Shown here: piece by piece, positions 1 to 8,200 of the stretch | How positions within the stretch are numbered: position 1 is the stretch's first letter | Layout: every line of letters starts with the position of its first letter | Assembly: GCA_030683005.1 (NCBI GenBank) | Contig: JAUXMY010000017.1 | Coordinates: forward strand, 1-64,000 | Direction: 5' to 3' | Source of the DNA: Caulobacter sp. | GTDB lineage: Bacteria; Pseudomonadota; Alphaproteobacteria; Caulobacterales; Caulobacteraceae | Length of the DNA stretch: 64,000 nt | The notes under the pieces: generated by a model | The model's input: only the letters and a program-made list of their open reading frames with translations | Database searches by the model: none | What the model was told of the DNA's origin: nothing | Made by a program: the position numbers and the translations under genes

Positions 1-65
1 CGGCCCTGCTCCCAAACAGCCTCAAAGGCTCAGGGGGAAACGGCCCCTCCAACGACAGTCCGCCT

Positions 66-130
66 GGCGTTGGCCCGTCAGGCGGACGTCCCGGAAGACA
101 TCCACAATCTAGCAGGCCTCCGACAAACAA
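66..130 (+). repeat. 65-bp dispersed repeat block, copy 1
   Basis: This block matches positions 53779-53843 in the opposite orientation at 63 of 65 positions. In both places it directly abuts a palindromic REP-like unit. I see no coding content in it. Its conservation over 53 kb suggests recent copying or a maintained function. Confidence 0.85.
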
Positions 131-132
131 GA

Positions 133-167
133 GGGGGACCATGCGGAGCATGGTGGAGCGGGAAGCG
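133..167 (+). repeat. REP-like palindrome, left end of the DUF559 unit
   Basis: This 35-bp unit starts GGGGGACC and ends GGTGGAGCGGGAAGCG. Its core folds as ACCATGC-GGA-GCATGGT. The reverse complement of 624-658 matches it except inside the hairpin stem, where the changes keep pairing (ATGC/GCAT against GCCC/GGGC). The two units therefore form inverted ends around the DUF559 gene. Confidence 0.8.
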
Positions 168-245
168 CTCCGGGTTGACGGCCATCCCGCTGTACGCATA
201 GATTTCATCTTGGTTGGGCGACCGTTTCAGTGGAGCCGCCGCCCG

Positions 246-623
246 ATGCAAGCCGACGAAAAGACCCGCAACCTCGCCAAGCGGCTGCGCCGCCGCATGA
301 GCCGCCCGGAGACCCTGCTCTGGCAGGAACTCCGTGCCAACCGGCTGGACGGGCTTCACATGCGCCGTCAGCACCCGATCGGTCCCTATGTCCTCGACTT
401 CTTCTGCGCCTCGGTGAAGCTGGCCATCGAGGTCGACGGCGGCGCACACGACATACCGGGCCGGCGCGAGCGCGACGCCGAGCGCACCGCCTGGCTGGGG
501 AGCCGGGGCGTCCGAACCCTGCGCGTGCCGGGGCATGTCGTCGAGAACGATATCAACCGGGTGCTGACGCGGATTCGCGAGGCCGTGGAGATTTGTCGGC
601 AGCGGCCTGAGGTCGGACCGTAG
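246..623 (+). CDS. DUF559 domain protein (Vsr/PD-(D/E)XK-like nuclease fold)
   Basis: This 125-residue protein matches the DUF559 family, small proteins related to the very-short-patch-repair endonuclease fold. Family hallmarks are visible: R-R-x-M-S-x-P-E-x-x-L-W at about residues 16-26, RRQHPIGPYVLDFFC at 40-54, and LAIEVDGGAHD at 59-69. Asp51, Glu62 and Asp64 fit a PD-(D/E)XK-type metal site. I chose ATG 246 because the reading frame upstream (from 141) runs through the palindromic repeat, and the family normally starts just before the R-R-x-M-S motif. The stop codon abuts the right-hand palindrome at 624. Biological role and substrate are unknown for the family; nuclease activity is inference. 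The flanking inverted repeats suggest the gene sits inside a repeat-bounded unit. Confidence 0.85.
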   Translation: MQADEKTRNLAKRLRRRMSRPETLLWQELRANRLDGLHMRRQHPIGPYVLDFFCASVKLAIEVDGGAHDIPGRRERDAERTAWLGSRGVRTLRVPGHVVENDINRVLTRIREAVEICRQRPEVGP

Positions 624-658
624 CGCATCCCGCTCCACCGCCCTCCGGGCGGTCCCCC
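624..658 (-). repeat. REP-like palindrome, right end of the DUF559 unit
   Basis: This is the inverted counterpart of 133-167 and starts directly after the DUF559 stop codon. The hairpin is ACCGCCC-GGA-GGGCGGT on the minus strand. A second short palindrome (CTCTCCC-AA-GAGGGAGAG) follows at about 658-675. Confidence 0.8.
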
Positions 659-689
659 TCTCCCAAGAGGGAGAGGAACGCAAACCTTC

Positions 690-1073
690 CTACTCCTCAC
701 CCATCTTCAGGTGGATTTCCTCGGCGAAGTCCGGGAAGGGCGGCGGGGCGTACTTGAGATTGGCCATCTTGCCGGCCACGCACTGGGCGATCGGGTGGTC
801 GCTGGTGTGGCGGATGGCGTCGAAGGCGCCGGCCTTGAAGCTGAGCACGACGGTGAAGTTGGGCCGTCCGGTGGTGGTCGCGCCCGGCGCGCAGGCCTCG
901 AAGATCGGCGGCATCGCCTTGGTCAGCGGCGGGTAGAGCCGGTTGAGGCGATACATCTGGGCCTGGGGATCCTTGTCGTACTTCTTCGCCCGGGCCATGG
1001 CCTCGGCAAAGGCGAGCGCGGTGTCTGGCGCGGCGGCGAGGACGCTGACGGCGATGAGGGCGGGCAGGATCAA
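690..1073 (-). CDS. Hypothetical secreted protein
   Basis: This 127-residue protein begins with a short hydrophobic stretch (ILPALIAVSVLAAAPDTALA) that reads as a signal peptide, so it is probably periplasmic. The start is a TTG at 1071-1073, with GGAG eight bases upstream; no ATG gives the signal peptide. The C-terminal half (NFTVVLSFKAGAFDAIRH..., then PPPFPDFAEEIHLKM) vaguely resembles the beta-alpha-beta end of TonB-like domains, but I cannot assign a family. It stands alone, and the divergent gene beyond its start is the thioesterase. The function is unknown. Confidence 0.6.
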   Translation of the reverse strand: MILPALIAVSVLAAAPDTALAFAEAMARAKKYDKDPQAQMYRLNRLYPPLTKAMPPIFEACAPGATTTGRPNFTVVLSFKAGAFDAIRHTSDHPIAQCVAGKMANLKYAPPPFPDFAEEIHLKMGEE

Positions 1074-1168
1074 GAGGTGGTCTCCAACTTATGCCCCACC
1101 TCTACCGCGACAGATGGCGACAGCAAGGCCGCTTGCTCCCGCCCGCGCGCGGGCATAATGCGATCCTC

Positions 1169-2020
1169 ATGCAAGAGAGCGAAAACCTCATCGAGACCCT
1201 GTCCCTCGAACCGATCGAGATGAACCTGTTCAGGGGCGTCTCGCCGAACGACGGCTTTCCGAGGATCTTCGGCGGCCTGGTCATCGCCCAGGCGCTGATG
1301 GCGGCCTACGAGACGGTCGAGGACCGGGTCTGCCATTCGCTGCACGCCTACTTCATCCGGCCGGGCGATGTGAGCATTCCGGTGCTCTACGAGGTCGACC
1401 GCTCGCGCGACGGCGGCACCTTCACGACGCGGCGCGTGATCGCCATCCAGAACGGCAAGCAGATCTTCAACCTGGCCGCCTCTTTCCAGGTCATGGAGGA
1501 GGGGCTGGAGTACCAGTCGACCATGCCGGCCCACCCCTCGCCCGAGTCCGTGGCCACGGAGATGGAGCAGGCGCTGGCCGAGAACCGCGACATCCCGGCC
1601 CAGATGATCGAGCATATGAAGCGCCGCCCGGTCGAGGTGCGCTGGCCCGATCCGCAGAACATGTTCAGCCCGGTCCCCAAGCCGCCGCGCAAGCAGGTGT
1701 GGATGCGCGCCAAGGCGCCGATCGGCGACTCGATCAAGCTGCAGCAGGCGGCGCTGGCCTACGCCTCGGACATGGCCTTCATGGAGACCGCCCTGCGCGT
1801 CCACGGCCTGACCTGGCGCACGCCCGGCCTGCAGTCGGCGAGCCTGGACCACGCCATGTGGTTCCACCGGCCGACAGACTTCAACGACTGGATGCTGTTC
1901 GACCAGGACTGCCCCTCAACCTCGCAGGGTCGCGGCTTCATCCGCGGCGAGATGTACACCCGCGACGGCGTGCTGGCCGCGTCGGTGGCGCAGGAATGCC
2001 TGATGCGGGTGAAGGCCTGA
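1169..2020 (+). CDS. tesB: Acyl-CoA thioesterase II
   Basis: Acyl-CoA thioesterase II hydrolyses fatty acyl-CoA to the free acid and CoA in the cytoplasm. The 283-residue length fits the family (about 286 in E. coli). Two hot-dog domains are visible. The N-terminal one has the typical RIFGGLVIAQAL and VHSLHAYF-like (CHSLHAYFIRPG) segments. The C-terminal one has SLDHAMWFHR, CPSTSQGRGF and VAQECLMRV, supplying the Asp, Ser/Thr and Gln of the TesB catalytic site. I chose ATG 1169 rather than the upstream in-frame 1091 because MQESENLIETL aligns with the normal TesB start and the upstream stretch is unlike the family. Confidence 0.9.
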   Translation: MQESENLIETLSLEPIEMNLFRGVSPNDGFPRIFGGLVIAQALMAAYETVEDRVCHSLHAYFIRPGDVSIPVLYEVDRSRDGGTFTTRRVIAIQNGKQIFNLAASFQVMEEGLEYQSTMPAHPSPESVATEMEQALAENRDIPAQMIEHMKRRPVEVRWPDPQNMFSPVPKPPRKQVWMRAKAPIGDSIKLQQAALAYASDMAFMETALRVHGLTWRTPGLQSASLDHAMWFHRPTDFNDWMLFDQDCPSTSQGRGFIRGEMYTRDGVLAASVAQECLMRVKA

Positions 2021-2027
2021 GGAAGCG

Positions 2028-2399
2028 CTATTCCACCCGGATCTCCACCCGGTCGGCATAGAACGCCAGATAATCCGCAATCGCCGCCACCGCCTCGAAC
2101 GGCTGCTCATAGGTCCAGACCGCCGCCTCGCCGCGGGCGCCGGCTTCGGGGATCGAGAAGTAGGCGCAGTCGCCCTTGTAGGGGCAGTATGTGGACTGTG
2201 GCCCTCGCTCCAGCCGGGCCATGTCGACATCCTTGCGCGGCACATACTGCACCGGCCGGTAGCCGGCCTCCTGGAACGTCAGGGCCTCGGCCGTGTCGGC
2301 CAGCACCCGGCCGCCGACCGAGACGACGACCCGTCCCGCCGTCGGCGTGATGGTGATCGGATGGTCCGGGCCCGGAACCTTGATCTGCCGCTCGCTCAT
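2028..2399 (-). CDS. DUF427 domain protein
   Basis: This 123-residue cytoplasmic protein belongs to the DUF427 family (single beta-tent fold), whose biochemical role is not established. Recognisable elements are the central RVLADTAEALTFQEAGYRPVQY-type strand segment, YVPRKDVDM, and the TYCPYKGDCAYFS motif with two cysteines, which is the family signature. ATG 2397-2399 starts MSERQIKVPGPDHPI; a longer in-frame extension exists but has no family similarity. It converges on tesB with seven bases between the stop codons. Confidence 0.85.
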   Translation of the reverse strand: MSERQIKVPGPDHPITITPTAGRVVVSVGGRVLADTAEALTFQEAGYRPVQYVPRKDVDMARLERGPQSTYCPYKGDCAYFSIPEAGARGEAAVWTYEQPFEAVAAIADYLAFYADRVEIRVE

Positions 2400-2460
2400 G
2401 GCTGTCTCCCTCTGATCCCGGGGACATGGGGCCGCCGGCGCAAAATGCCAGCGGTCGCCG

Positions 2461-3504
2461 CTACAGCATCTCATCCAGCGCCGCTTTCGGATCGGCGCGG
2501 GCGTCGGCCAGTTCCTTTTCGGACTTGGGGGTCGAGACCGTCGGCCGGGCAGCGGCCAGGGCGCGGCGGAAGGCTTCGGTCAGCGCTTCCCGCGGCGGGG
2601 TCGGGACGTCGGGCGTCACGCCAACGCCGTCCCAGTTCCCGCCGGTGACGGGGTGGACCACCCGGCCGTTGGGGAGGAACACCGACAGGCCGGCGCCGAG
2701 GCTCACCGGGCGGTTGCTCGGGTTGGCCCCGCCGCGCGAGCGTTCGCCGACGATCACCGCCCGCTTGGCCGCCTGCAGGTCATAGGCGACCGCCTCGGCG
2801 GCGGAGAAGGTGCGTTTGGCGATCAGCACGAACACCGGCTTGTCGGGATAAAGGGGGCCGCCGGCGGGGATGTCGGCGCGCCGGGCCTCGGTGGTGAAGG
2901 CGCCGTCCGGTTGTCGCCATTGGATCACCGCCATCGGGATCGGCCCGCGCGACAGATGACCCAGGAGCCGCGCGTCGGACGCCCCGCCGCCGCCGGTGTT
3001 CTCCCGCAGGTCGAGGATCAGGGCGTCGGCATCCTTGAGCAGTCGCAGGCCCGCGTCGATCAGGTCCGCGCCGGCCTCGTCGGCGGCGAAGTAGCGCAGC
3101 TTGAAATAGCCGATGTTCCCCGGCAGCCGGCGGATGGTCATCAGCCCGTGGGCCAGCCGCCCCTCCAGCAGCTGCTCCTCGACCTCCGACAGCGCCGCGA
3201 CCTGCGGCGAGACTGTGTCGACCGACAGCTTCAGGTGCAGGTCGCCGGTAGCGGCCAGCAGATCCACGGAAACCGCCTCAGCGAAGGCCTCGCGATCGCC
3301 CAGGACCAGGTAGCGCTTGCGGCCGGCGCGTACGGCGGCGCGGGCCTTTTCGCCCAGGACCGGATCGATGTAGCCGCCCAGCTCGCGCTCGAGCGTATCG
3401 AGGGCCCGGCGGGCGTCCGCCGACGACAGGTCGCCAGCCAGAACCCGCAGGGGCGTGACGGTGAGCGCGCCGGCGGCGATCGCAAGGACAGTGCGGCGGT
3501 GCAT
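2461..3504 (-). CDS. Secreted S41 family peptidase
   Basis: This 347-residue protein is a tail-specific/C-terminal-processing-type serine peptidase (S41) without an obvious PDZ domain. It has a signal peptide (MHRRTVLAIAAGALTVTPL), an N-terminal helical region, and the conserved core: NIGYFKLRYF, DALILDLRENTGGGG, PVFVLIAKRTFSAAEAVAYDL (Ser-Ala-Ala-Glu is the catalytic serine site) and VIVGERSRGGAN. Lower similarity to the retinol-binding-protein-like S41 group is likely. ATG 3502-3504 is preceded by an AGGAGG ribosome site and gives the signal peptide; the in-frame start at 3543 does not. Substrate unknown, probably a periplasmic peptide. Confidence 0.85.
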   Translation of the reverse strand: MHRRTVLAIAAGALTVTPLRVLAGDLSSADARRALDTLERELGGYIDPVLGEKARAAVRAGRKRYLVLGDREAFAEAVSVDLLAATGDLHLKLSVDTVSPQVAALSEVEEQLLEGRLAHGLMTIRRLPGNIGYFKLRYFAADEAGADLIDAGLRLLKDADALILDLRENTGGGGASDARLLGHLSRGPIPMAVIQWRQPDGAFTTEARRADIPAGGPLYPDKPVFVLIAKRTFSAAEAVAYDLQAAKRAVIVGERSRGGANPSNRPVSLGAGLSVFLPNGRVVHPVTGGNWDGVGVTPDVPTPPREALTEAFRRALAAARPTVSTPKSEKELADARADPKAALDEML

Positions 3505-3560
3505 GAGGCCTCCTGGAAACCGGGAGCGCGACTGTCTCCGCACCGCCCGCGCCGCGCCAG

Positions 3561-5105
3561 TTAAGCTCCTGTCATGACCAGCTTTTCATCTCGCGCCGGC
3601 TGGGCCTTCGCGGTCGCCGGCTTGACGTCGTAGACGAACTCCGGCGCGTCCAGGTCGACCCTGGGCAGGACGTCCTTCTCCATCCAGTAGTCCTGGCTGT
3701 GCTGCCACTCGGGCTTGTCGCCGCGGCGGGGCAGCAGGTGCATGCCGCGCTGCAGATAGCCGGGATTGAAGTTCTCGGTGTCGATCCAGTCGAGCAGCGG
3801 CATGTCCTTGTCTTCCGGCCGCAGGGCGACCTCGACCCGCCTGGCGCCCTTCTCGTCCATGTGCTTGAGCAGGCGGCAGACGAAGTCGCCGAGCAGGTCG
3901 GCGCGCAGGGTCCAGCTGGCGCGGAAGTAGCCGAACACCCAGACCATGTTGGGAACGCCGGTGAACATCATGCCGCGATAGGTGACCGTCTTGCCGAAAT
4001 CGAGCGGCTTGCCGTCGATCACGAAATCGATGTCGCCCAGGACGTTGAGGTTGAAGCCGGTGGCCGTGACGATGATGTCCGCCTCCAGCTCCTGGCCGGA
4101 CTTCAGGAGGATGCCCTTCTCGGTGAAGCGGTCGATGTGGTCGGTGACCACCGAGGCCTTACCCTCGCGGACGCCCTGGAACAGGTCGCCGTCCGGCACG
4201 AAGGCGATGCGCTGGCGCCAGGGGCGGTAGGTCGGCGTGAAGTGCTTCTTGAGCGTCTCCTCGTCGCCGCCCAGGCACATCCGGACGCCTTCGAGCAGTT
4301 CGTTCTTGACCGTCTCGGCCTCCTCGAAGGAGCGCCGGGTGAACAGGTCCTGATCGTGCAGCAGCTTGCGGCGGACGATCTCGTGGGTCCAGGCCGGGTC
4401 GATGTCCAGCTCGCGCAGGGTGTCGGCGAGCTCGTTGACGTTGCGGCCGGGGATGAAATAGGTCGGCGACCGCTGCAGCAGGGTGACGTGGGCGCAGTCG
4501 GCGGCGATGGCCGGCACGACGGTGGCCGCCGTGGCGCCCGAGCCGATGACGAGCACCTTCTTGTTCTTGTAGTCGAGGTCTTCGGGCCAGGTCTGCGGGT
4601 GGATGATCTGGCCCTTGAAGTCGGCCATGCCTTCCCACTCGGGGGTGTAGCCCTCGCTGTGACGATAGTAGCCTTGGCACATCCAGAGGAAGCCGGCGGT
4701 GAAGGTGACGGTCTCGCCGGTGTCGGCGCGGGTCGCCTCGATGGTCCAGAGGTTGTCGGCGCTGGACCAGCTGGCCTTGCCGATGCGGTGGCCGTAGCGG
4801 ATGTGTTTGGCCAGATCGTCTTCCTCGATCACCTCGCCCATGTAGCGGAGGATCTCTTCGGCGGTGGCGATCGGCGTGCCGGTCCAGGGCTTGAAGCGGT
4901 AGCCGAAGGTGTAAAGGTCGCTGTCGGACCGGATGCCCGGGTACTTGTGGGTCAGCCAGGTGCCGCCGAAGTCCTCCAACGCCTCCAGCACGACGTAGCT
5001 CTTGTCCGGTTGCTGGTGCTTGAGATGCCAGGCGGCGCCGACGCCGGAGATGCCGGCGCCGACAATGAGAACATCGAAGTGGTTGGTGGTCTGTGTGGCG
5101 CTCAT
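3561..5105 (-). CDS. Flavin-containing monooxygenase, Baeyer-Villiger type
   Basis: This 514-residue FAD- and NADPH-dependent oxygenase would insert oxygen into ketones or oxidise N or S atoms in the cytoplasm. It shows an FAD Rossmann motif (VGAGISGVGAA) near residue 15 and a second NADPH motif (VIGSGATAA) near 190. The Baeyer-Villiger fingerprint F-x-G-x-x-x-H-x-x-x-W-P is present as FKGQIIHPQTWP. It resembles the EthA-like/cyclohexanone monooxygenase group; the substrate cannot be read from sequence. Two inverted repeats upstream (5175-5190 and 5237-5260) look like operators, so expression is probably controlled by a regulator encoded outside the window. The gene stands alone. Confidence 0.88.
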   Translation of the reverse strand: MSATQTTNHFDVLIVGAGISGVGAAWHLKHQQPDKSYVVLEALEDFGGTWLTHKYPGIRSDSDLYTFGYRFKPWTGTPIATAEEILRYMGEVIEEDDLAKHIRYGHRIGKASWSSADNLWTIEATRADTGETVTFTAGFLWMCQGYYRHSEGYTPEWEGMADFKGQIIHPQTWPEDLDYKNKKVLVIGSGATAATVVPAIAADCAHVTLLQRSPTYFIPGRNVNELADTLRELDIDPAWTHEIVRRKLLHDQDLFTRRSFEEAETVKNELLEGVRMCLGGDEETLKKHFTPTYRPWRQRIAFVPDGDLFQGVREGKASVVTDHIDRFTEKGILLKSGQELEADIIVTATGFNLNVLGDIDFVIDGKPLDFGKTVTYRGMMFTGVPNMVWVFGYFRASWTLRADLLGDFVCRLLKHMDEKGARRVEVALRPEDKDMPLLDWIDTENFNPGYLQRGMHLLPRRGDKPEWQHSQDYWMEKDVLPRVDLDAPEFVYDVKPATAKAQPARDEKLVMTGA

Positions 5106-5174
5106 GGCGTGCTCCGATCCCGGTCCCTCGGGAACGCCGCCTCAGGCCCGATGAAGCGGTCTGATGGGTCATGG

Positions 5175-5190
5175 GCCGTGTACACACGGC
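5175..5190. promoter_or_regulatory. Inverted repeat upstream of the monooxygenase
   Basis: Perfect 7-bp arms GCCGTGT and ACACGGC are separated by AC. The site lies about 70 bp upstream of the monooxygenase ATG. Its size and symmetry fit a TetR-type dimer operator; this is inference. Confidence 0.45.
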
Positions 5191-5236
5191 TCCTTCCGGC
5201 GTTCCTCAGGCAGCAACCTAACCCAGGAAAGCCCGG

Positions 5237-5260
5237 TTTCGTTGATCGAAATCAACGAAA
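5237..5260. promoter_or_regulatory. Perfect 10-bp inverted repeat upstream of the monooxygenase
   Basis: Arms TTTCGTTGAT and ATCAACGAAA flank a CGAA loop. The sequence is AT-rich against a GC-rich background, about 130 bp from the monooxygenase start. It is not followed by a T tract, so an operator is more likely than a terminator. Confidence 0.5.
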
Positions 5261-5319
5261 GTGATCATTGTTCACAAATGTCGCGGGCGAGGCTCGTCCC
5301 CATCCAAGCGCCGCCACAC

Positions 5320-5440
5320 GTCATGGCCCGACTTGTTCGGGCCAGCCATGCGCGGTGACCACGGGGTTTGAGCGCCGAAGGCTTGTGTCGCCTGCGTACA
5401 GGCCGTGTTCCTGGGTGGCCCGAACAAGTCGGGCCATGAC
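5320..5440. repeat. Paired REP elements (GGCCCGACTTGTTCGGGCC type)
   Basis: Copy one (5320-5357) reads GTCATGGCCCGACTTGTTCG and onward to GCGCGGTGA. Copy two (5413-5440) is its inverted form, TGGCCCGAACAAGTCGGGCC. The same pair recurs at 19541-19662. The interval 5106-5482 holds these repeats and the two operator-like palindromes but no gene. Confidence 0.75.
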
Positions 5441-5482
5441 GGACCGTTGAAGGTTCCGCGCCGCGTTTCAACGATCAGATTG

Positions 5483-5992
5483 CTACTCGACCTCGACCGG
5501 GCGCACGGCGACGATCAGGCCCTCGGCGATCTTCACCTCGGGCACGGCCTCGCGGGTGAAGGGCAGGTACCAGGTGGCGCCGCCCTCTTCCGGGATGATC
5601 TCGAGAATGTCGCCGGCCCCGAAGTCCTGCACCGACTTGACCTTGCCGACCGGTGCGCCGGCCGGATCGACCACGGCCAGGCCGATGAGGTCGGCGAGAT
5701 AGAACTCGTCCTCGTCGGGTTCGGGAAGACTGTCGCGAAGAACGAACAGGCGCAGGCCACGCAAGGCGTCGGCCTGTTCCTTTGTCTCCACGCCCTCGCA
5801 GCGGCAGATCAGGCCGCCCTTGGCCTCGCGCGCCGTGGTGATGACCAGGGCGGGCGAGCCATCCTGACGCTTCAGCGCGCCGAAGCGGGCCAGCGCCAGC
5901 GGCTCTTCGGTGAAGGCGGCGATCCGCACTTCGCCACGGACGCCGAAGGCGCCCGCGACACGGCCGACGGCGATGAGGCGGTCATTGCTCAT
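5483..5992 (-). CDS. rimM: 16S rRNA processing protein RimM
   Basis: RimM binds ribosomal protein S19 and helps maturation of the 3' domain of 16S rRNA in the 30S subunit. The 169-residue protein has the N-terminal RimM beta-barrel (VGRVAGAFGVRGEVRI) and the C-terminal PRC-like barrel (DEFYLADLIGLAVVD, GAGDILEI, WYLPFTREAVPEV). ATG 5990-5992 starts MSNDRLIAVGRV, the usual family start. It is the last gene of ffh-rpsP-rimM, 65 bases after rpsP. In many bacteria trmD and rplS follow; here they do not, and REP elements plus an unrelated monooxygenase come next. Confidence 0.95.
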   Translation of the reverse strand: MSNDRLIAVGRVAGAFGVRGEVRIAAFTEEPLALARFGALKRQDGSPALVITTAREAKGGLICRCEGVETKEQADALRGLRLFVLRDSLPEPDEDEFYLADLIGLAVVDPAGAPVGKVKSVQDFGAGDILEIIPEEGGATWYLPFTREAVPEVKIAEGLIVAVRPVEVE

Positions 5993-6057
5993 GGTAGCCG
6001 GTCCCGGTCGCCGCCATCCCCGCCGCATGGGCGAGGATGACGGTGGCTGGGTTAGCC

Positions 6058-6648
6058 TCAGGCCTTCTCTTCAGCCGGGGCTTCTTCAGCGGCGGCTTCG
6101 GCAGCCGGAGCTTCAGCAGCGGGAGCCTCTTCGGCGACGGCTTCAGGCGCGGCTTCGGCAGCCGGAGCTTCTTCCGCGGCGGGGGCTTCTTCAGCGGCGG
6201 CTTCAGGCGCGGCGGCTTCTTCAGCAACGACCTCGGCCGGGGCTTCCACTTCGGGCTCGGGTTCCGGAGCCGGCGGGTTGGCGGCCAGCTCGGCGGCGGC
6301 GGCGGCGCGGTCGGCTTCACGCTGGGCGCGCTCAGCGGCGCGTTCTTCCGACTTCTTGCCCGGCTTGCCCTTGTTGGGGTTGTTGCCGTGGGCCCACTGG
6401 CCAACGCCTTCGGCGGCCAGGAAGCGGGCGACGCGGTCGGTCGGCTGGGCGCCCTTGGCGATCCAGGCCTGGATCGACTCGAGCTTCAGCACCACGCGGG
6501 GCGCCGGGCCGTCCTTGGGCAGGAGCGGGTTGTAGGTGCCGACCTTCTCGATGAAGCGGCCGTCGCGGGGCGAGTGGCTGTCAGCGACGACGATCGAGTA
6601 GTAGGGGCGCTTCTTGGCGCCGCCACGGGCGAGACGGATCTTCAGCAT
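6058..6648 (-). CDS. rpsP: 30S ribosomal protein S16 with long Ala/Glu/Pro tail
   Basis: S16 is a primary 16S rRNA-binding protein needed for 30S assembly. Residues 1 to about 88 are a normal S16 ([53 protein letters not shown]). After a basic linker ([20 protein letters not shown]) comes a tail of about 85 residues made almost only of Ala, Glu, Pro and Val, in near-repeats such as [16 protein letters not shown]. At 196 residues it is about twice the usual 80-90. Alphaproteobacterial S16 proteins often carry extensions, but this one is long and repetitive. It lies 25 bases after ffh. Confidence 0.95.
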   Translation of the reverse strand: MLKIRLARGGAKKRPYYSIVVADSHSPRDGRFIEKVGTYNPLLPKDGPAPRVVLKLESIQAWIAKGAQPTDRVARFLAAEGVGQWAHGNNPNKGKPGKKSEERAAERAQREADRAAAAAELAANPPAPEPEPEVEAPAEVVAEEAAAPEAAAEEAPAAEEAPAAEAAPEAVAEEAPAAEAPAAEAAAEEAPAEEKA

Positions 6649-6673
6649 TTCGGGTAGTCCTCTGGTCTGAATT

Positions 6674-8200
6674 CTATTTCTTGAAGGGGTTGAAACCGGG
6701 AGGCAGCGAGGGGCCGCCGAGGCCCGGAAGCCCTCCCGGGGTGGGTGCGCCGCCGCCCAGGCCCTGAAGCCTCTGCTGCAGCTGTTCGAGTTCCTTGGGG
6801 TCCGGAGCGGCCTGCTTGCCGCCCCCGAGGTTTTTCAGGCGGTCCATGCCGCCGCCGCCGCCCAGCATGGAGGCCATGCGGGCCAGGCCCGCGCCGCCGT
6901 TGCGGGTCATCATCTTCATGGCGTCGGCCATCTGCCGATGCTGCTTGAGCAGGCGGTTGACCTCGCTGACCTCGACCCCGGCGCCGGCCGCGATGCGGCG
7001 CTTGCGCGAGGCGGCGAGGATGTCGGGCTTGCGCCGCTCCTGCTTGGTCATCGAGCCGATGATGGCCCGCTGGCGCTTGATCATCCGGTCGTCCATCCCG
7101 GACTCGGCGATCTGCTTCTTCATCTTCTGGACGCCGGGCAGCATGCCCATCAGGCCTTCCATGCCGCCCATCTTTTCCATCTGGGCCAGCTGGTCGGACA
7201 TCATCTCCAGGTCGAACTGGCCCTTGGCCAGCTTCTTGGCCATGGCCTCGGTCTTGGCCTGGTCGAGGTCGGCCGAGGCCTTCTCGACCAGCGCCACCAC
7301 GTCGCCCTGGCCCAGGATGCGGCCGGCCACGCGGCGGGCGTCGAAAACCTCGAGCGCCTCGACCTTCTCGCCGGCGCCGAGGAACTTGATCGGCAGGCCG
7401 GTGACGGCCCTCATCGACAGGGCCGCGCCCCCACGTCCGTCGCCGTCGGCGCGGGTCAGGACGAGGCCGGTCAGCGGCAGGCGTTCATGGAAGGCCTTGG
7501 CGGTGCGCACCGCGTCCTGGCCGGTCAGGCTGTCGGCGACCAGCAGCGTCTCGGTGGGCGAAGCGATCTGCGCGATCTGCGCCGCCTCGCTCATCATCTG
7601 CTCGTCCAGCGTGGTGCGGCCGGCGGTGTCGAGGATCAGGACGTCGTAGCCCGACAGCTTGGCCGCCTGCACGGCCCGGCGGGCGATGTCGACGGCGCTC
7701 TGGCCGGCGACGATCGGCAGGGTGTCGACGCCGATCTGGGTCCCCAGCGTGGCCAGCTGCTCCATCGCCGCCGGACGGCGGGTGTCGAGCGAGGCCATCA
7801 GGACCTTCTGGCGGTCCATCTTCGTCAGCCGCAGCGCCAGCTTGGCGGCGGTGGTGGTCTTGCCCGAGCCCTGCAGGCCGGCCATCAGGATGATCGAGGG
7901 CGGGTTCAGCGCCAGCTGCAGGCCGGTCGGCTCCTCGCCGCCCAGCATCTCGACCAGGCCGTCGTAGACGATCTTCACCACCTGGTCGGCGGGCCGGATC
8001 GAGCGGATCACCGCCTCGCCGAGCGCGCTTTCGCGGGCCTTGGCGATGAAGTCCTTGACCACCGGCAGGGCGACGTCGGCCTCGAGCAGCGCGACGCGAA
8101 CCTCGCGCAGCGCCTCGTCGATGTCCTTCTCGCCGAGCACGCCGCGCCCGGAGAGCCGGTCGAACACGCCGCCAAGTCGTTCTGTAAGGCCTTCGAACAT
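6674..8200 (-). CDS. ffh: Signal recognition particle protein Ffh
   Basis: Ffh is the GTPase that, with 4.5S RNA, targets inner-membrane proteins to FtsY. The 508-residue protein has the N domain, then the G domain with P-loop GLQGSGKTT near residue 107, DTAGR near 192, and the [10 protein letters not shown] motif (usually TKxDGDARGG). The methionine-rich M domain follows ([16 protein letters not shown], then GSMTKQERR and the [17 protein letters not shown]-binding segment). The C-terminus is a Gly/Pro-rich tail. It heads ffh-rpsP-rimM. Its partner ftsY is also in this window at 44783-45715. Confidence 0.97.
   Translation of the reverse strand: MFEGLTERLGGVFDRLSGRGVLGEKDIDEALREVRVALLEADVALPVVKDFIAKARESALGEAVIRSIRPADQVVKIVYDGLVEMLGGEEPTGLQLALNPPSIILMAGLQGSGKTTTAAKLALRLTKMDRQKVLMASLDTRRPAAMEQLATLGTQIGVDTLPIVAGQSAVDIARRAVQAAKLSGYDVLILDTAGRTTLDEQMMSEAAQIAQIASPTETLLVADSLTGQDAVRTAKAFHERLPLTGLVLTRADGDGRGGAALSMRAVTGLPIKFLGAGEKVEALEVFDARRVAGRILGQGDVVALVEKASADLDQAKTEAMAKKLAKGQFDLEMMSDQLAQMEKMGGMEGLMGMLPGVQKMKKQIAESGMDDRMIKRQRAIIGSMTKQERRKPDILAASRKRRIAAGAGVEVSEVNRLLKQHRQMADAMKMMTRNGGAGLARMASMLGGGGGMDRLKNLGGGKQAAPDPKELEQLQQRLQGLGGGAPTPGGLPGLGGPSLPPGFNPFKK

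Noticed and set aside
1..65. Possible gene end or RNA at the left edge
   Set aside because: The sequence is short, GC-rich and without a clear frame, tRNA fold or terminator; nothing can be supported.
78..683. A 201-codon minus-strand frame over the DUF559 gene
   Set aside because: It runs through the repeat units and shows no family similarity; the plus strand carries the DUF559 motifs.
6037..6657. A glycine/phenylalanine-rich plus-strand frame opposite rpsP
   Set aside because: It is the complement of the Ala/Glu/Pro repeat tail of S16, not a silk-like or ice-binding protein.
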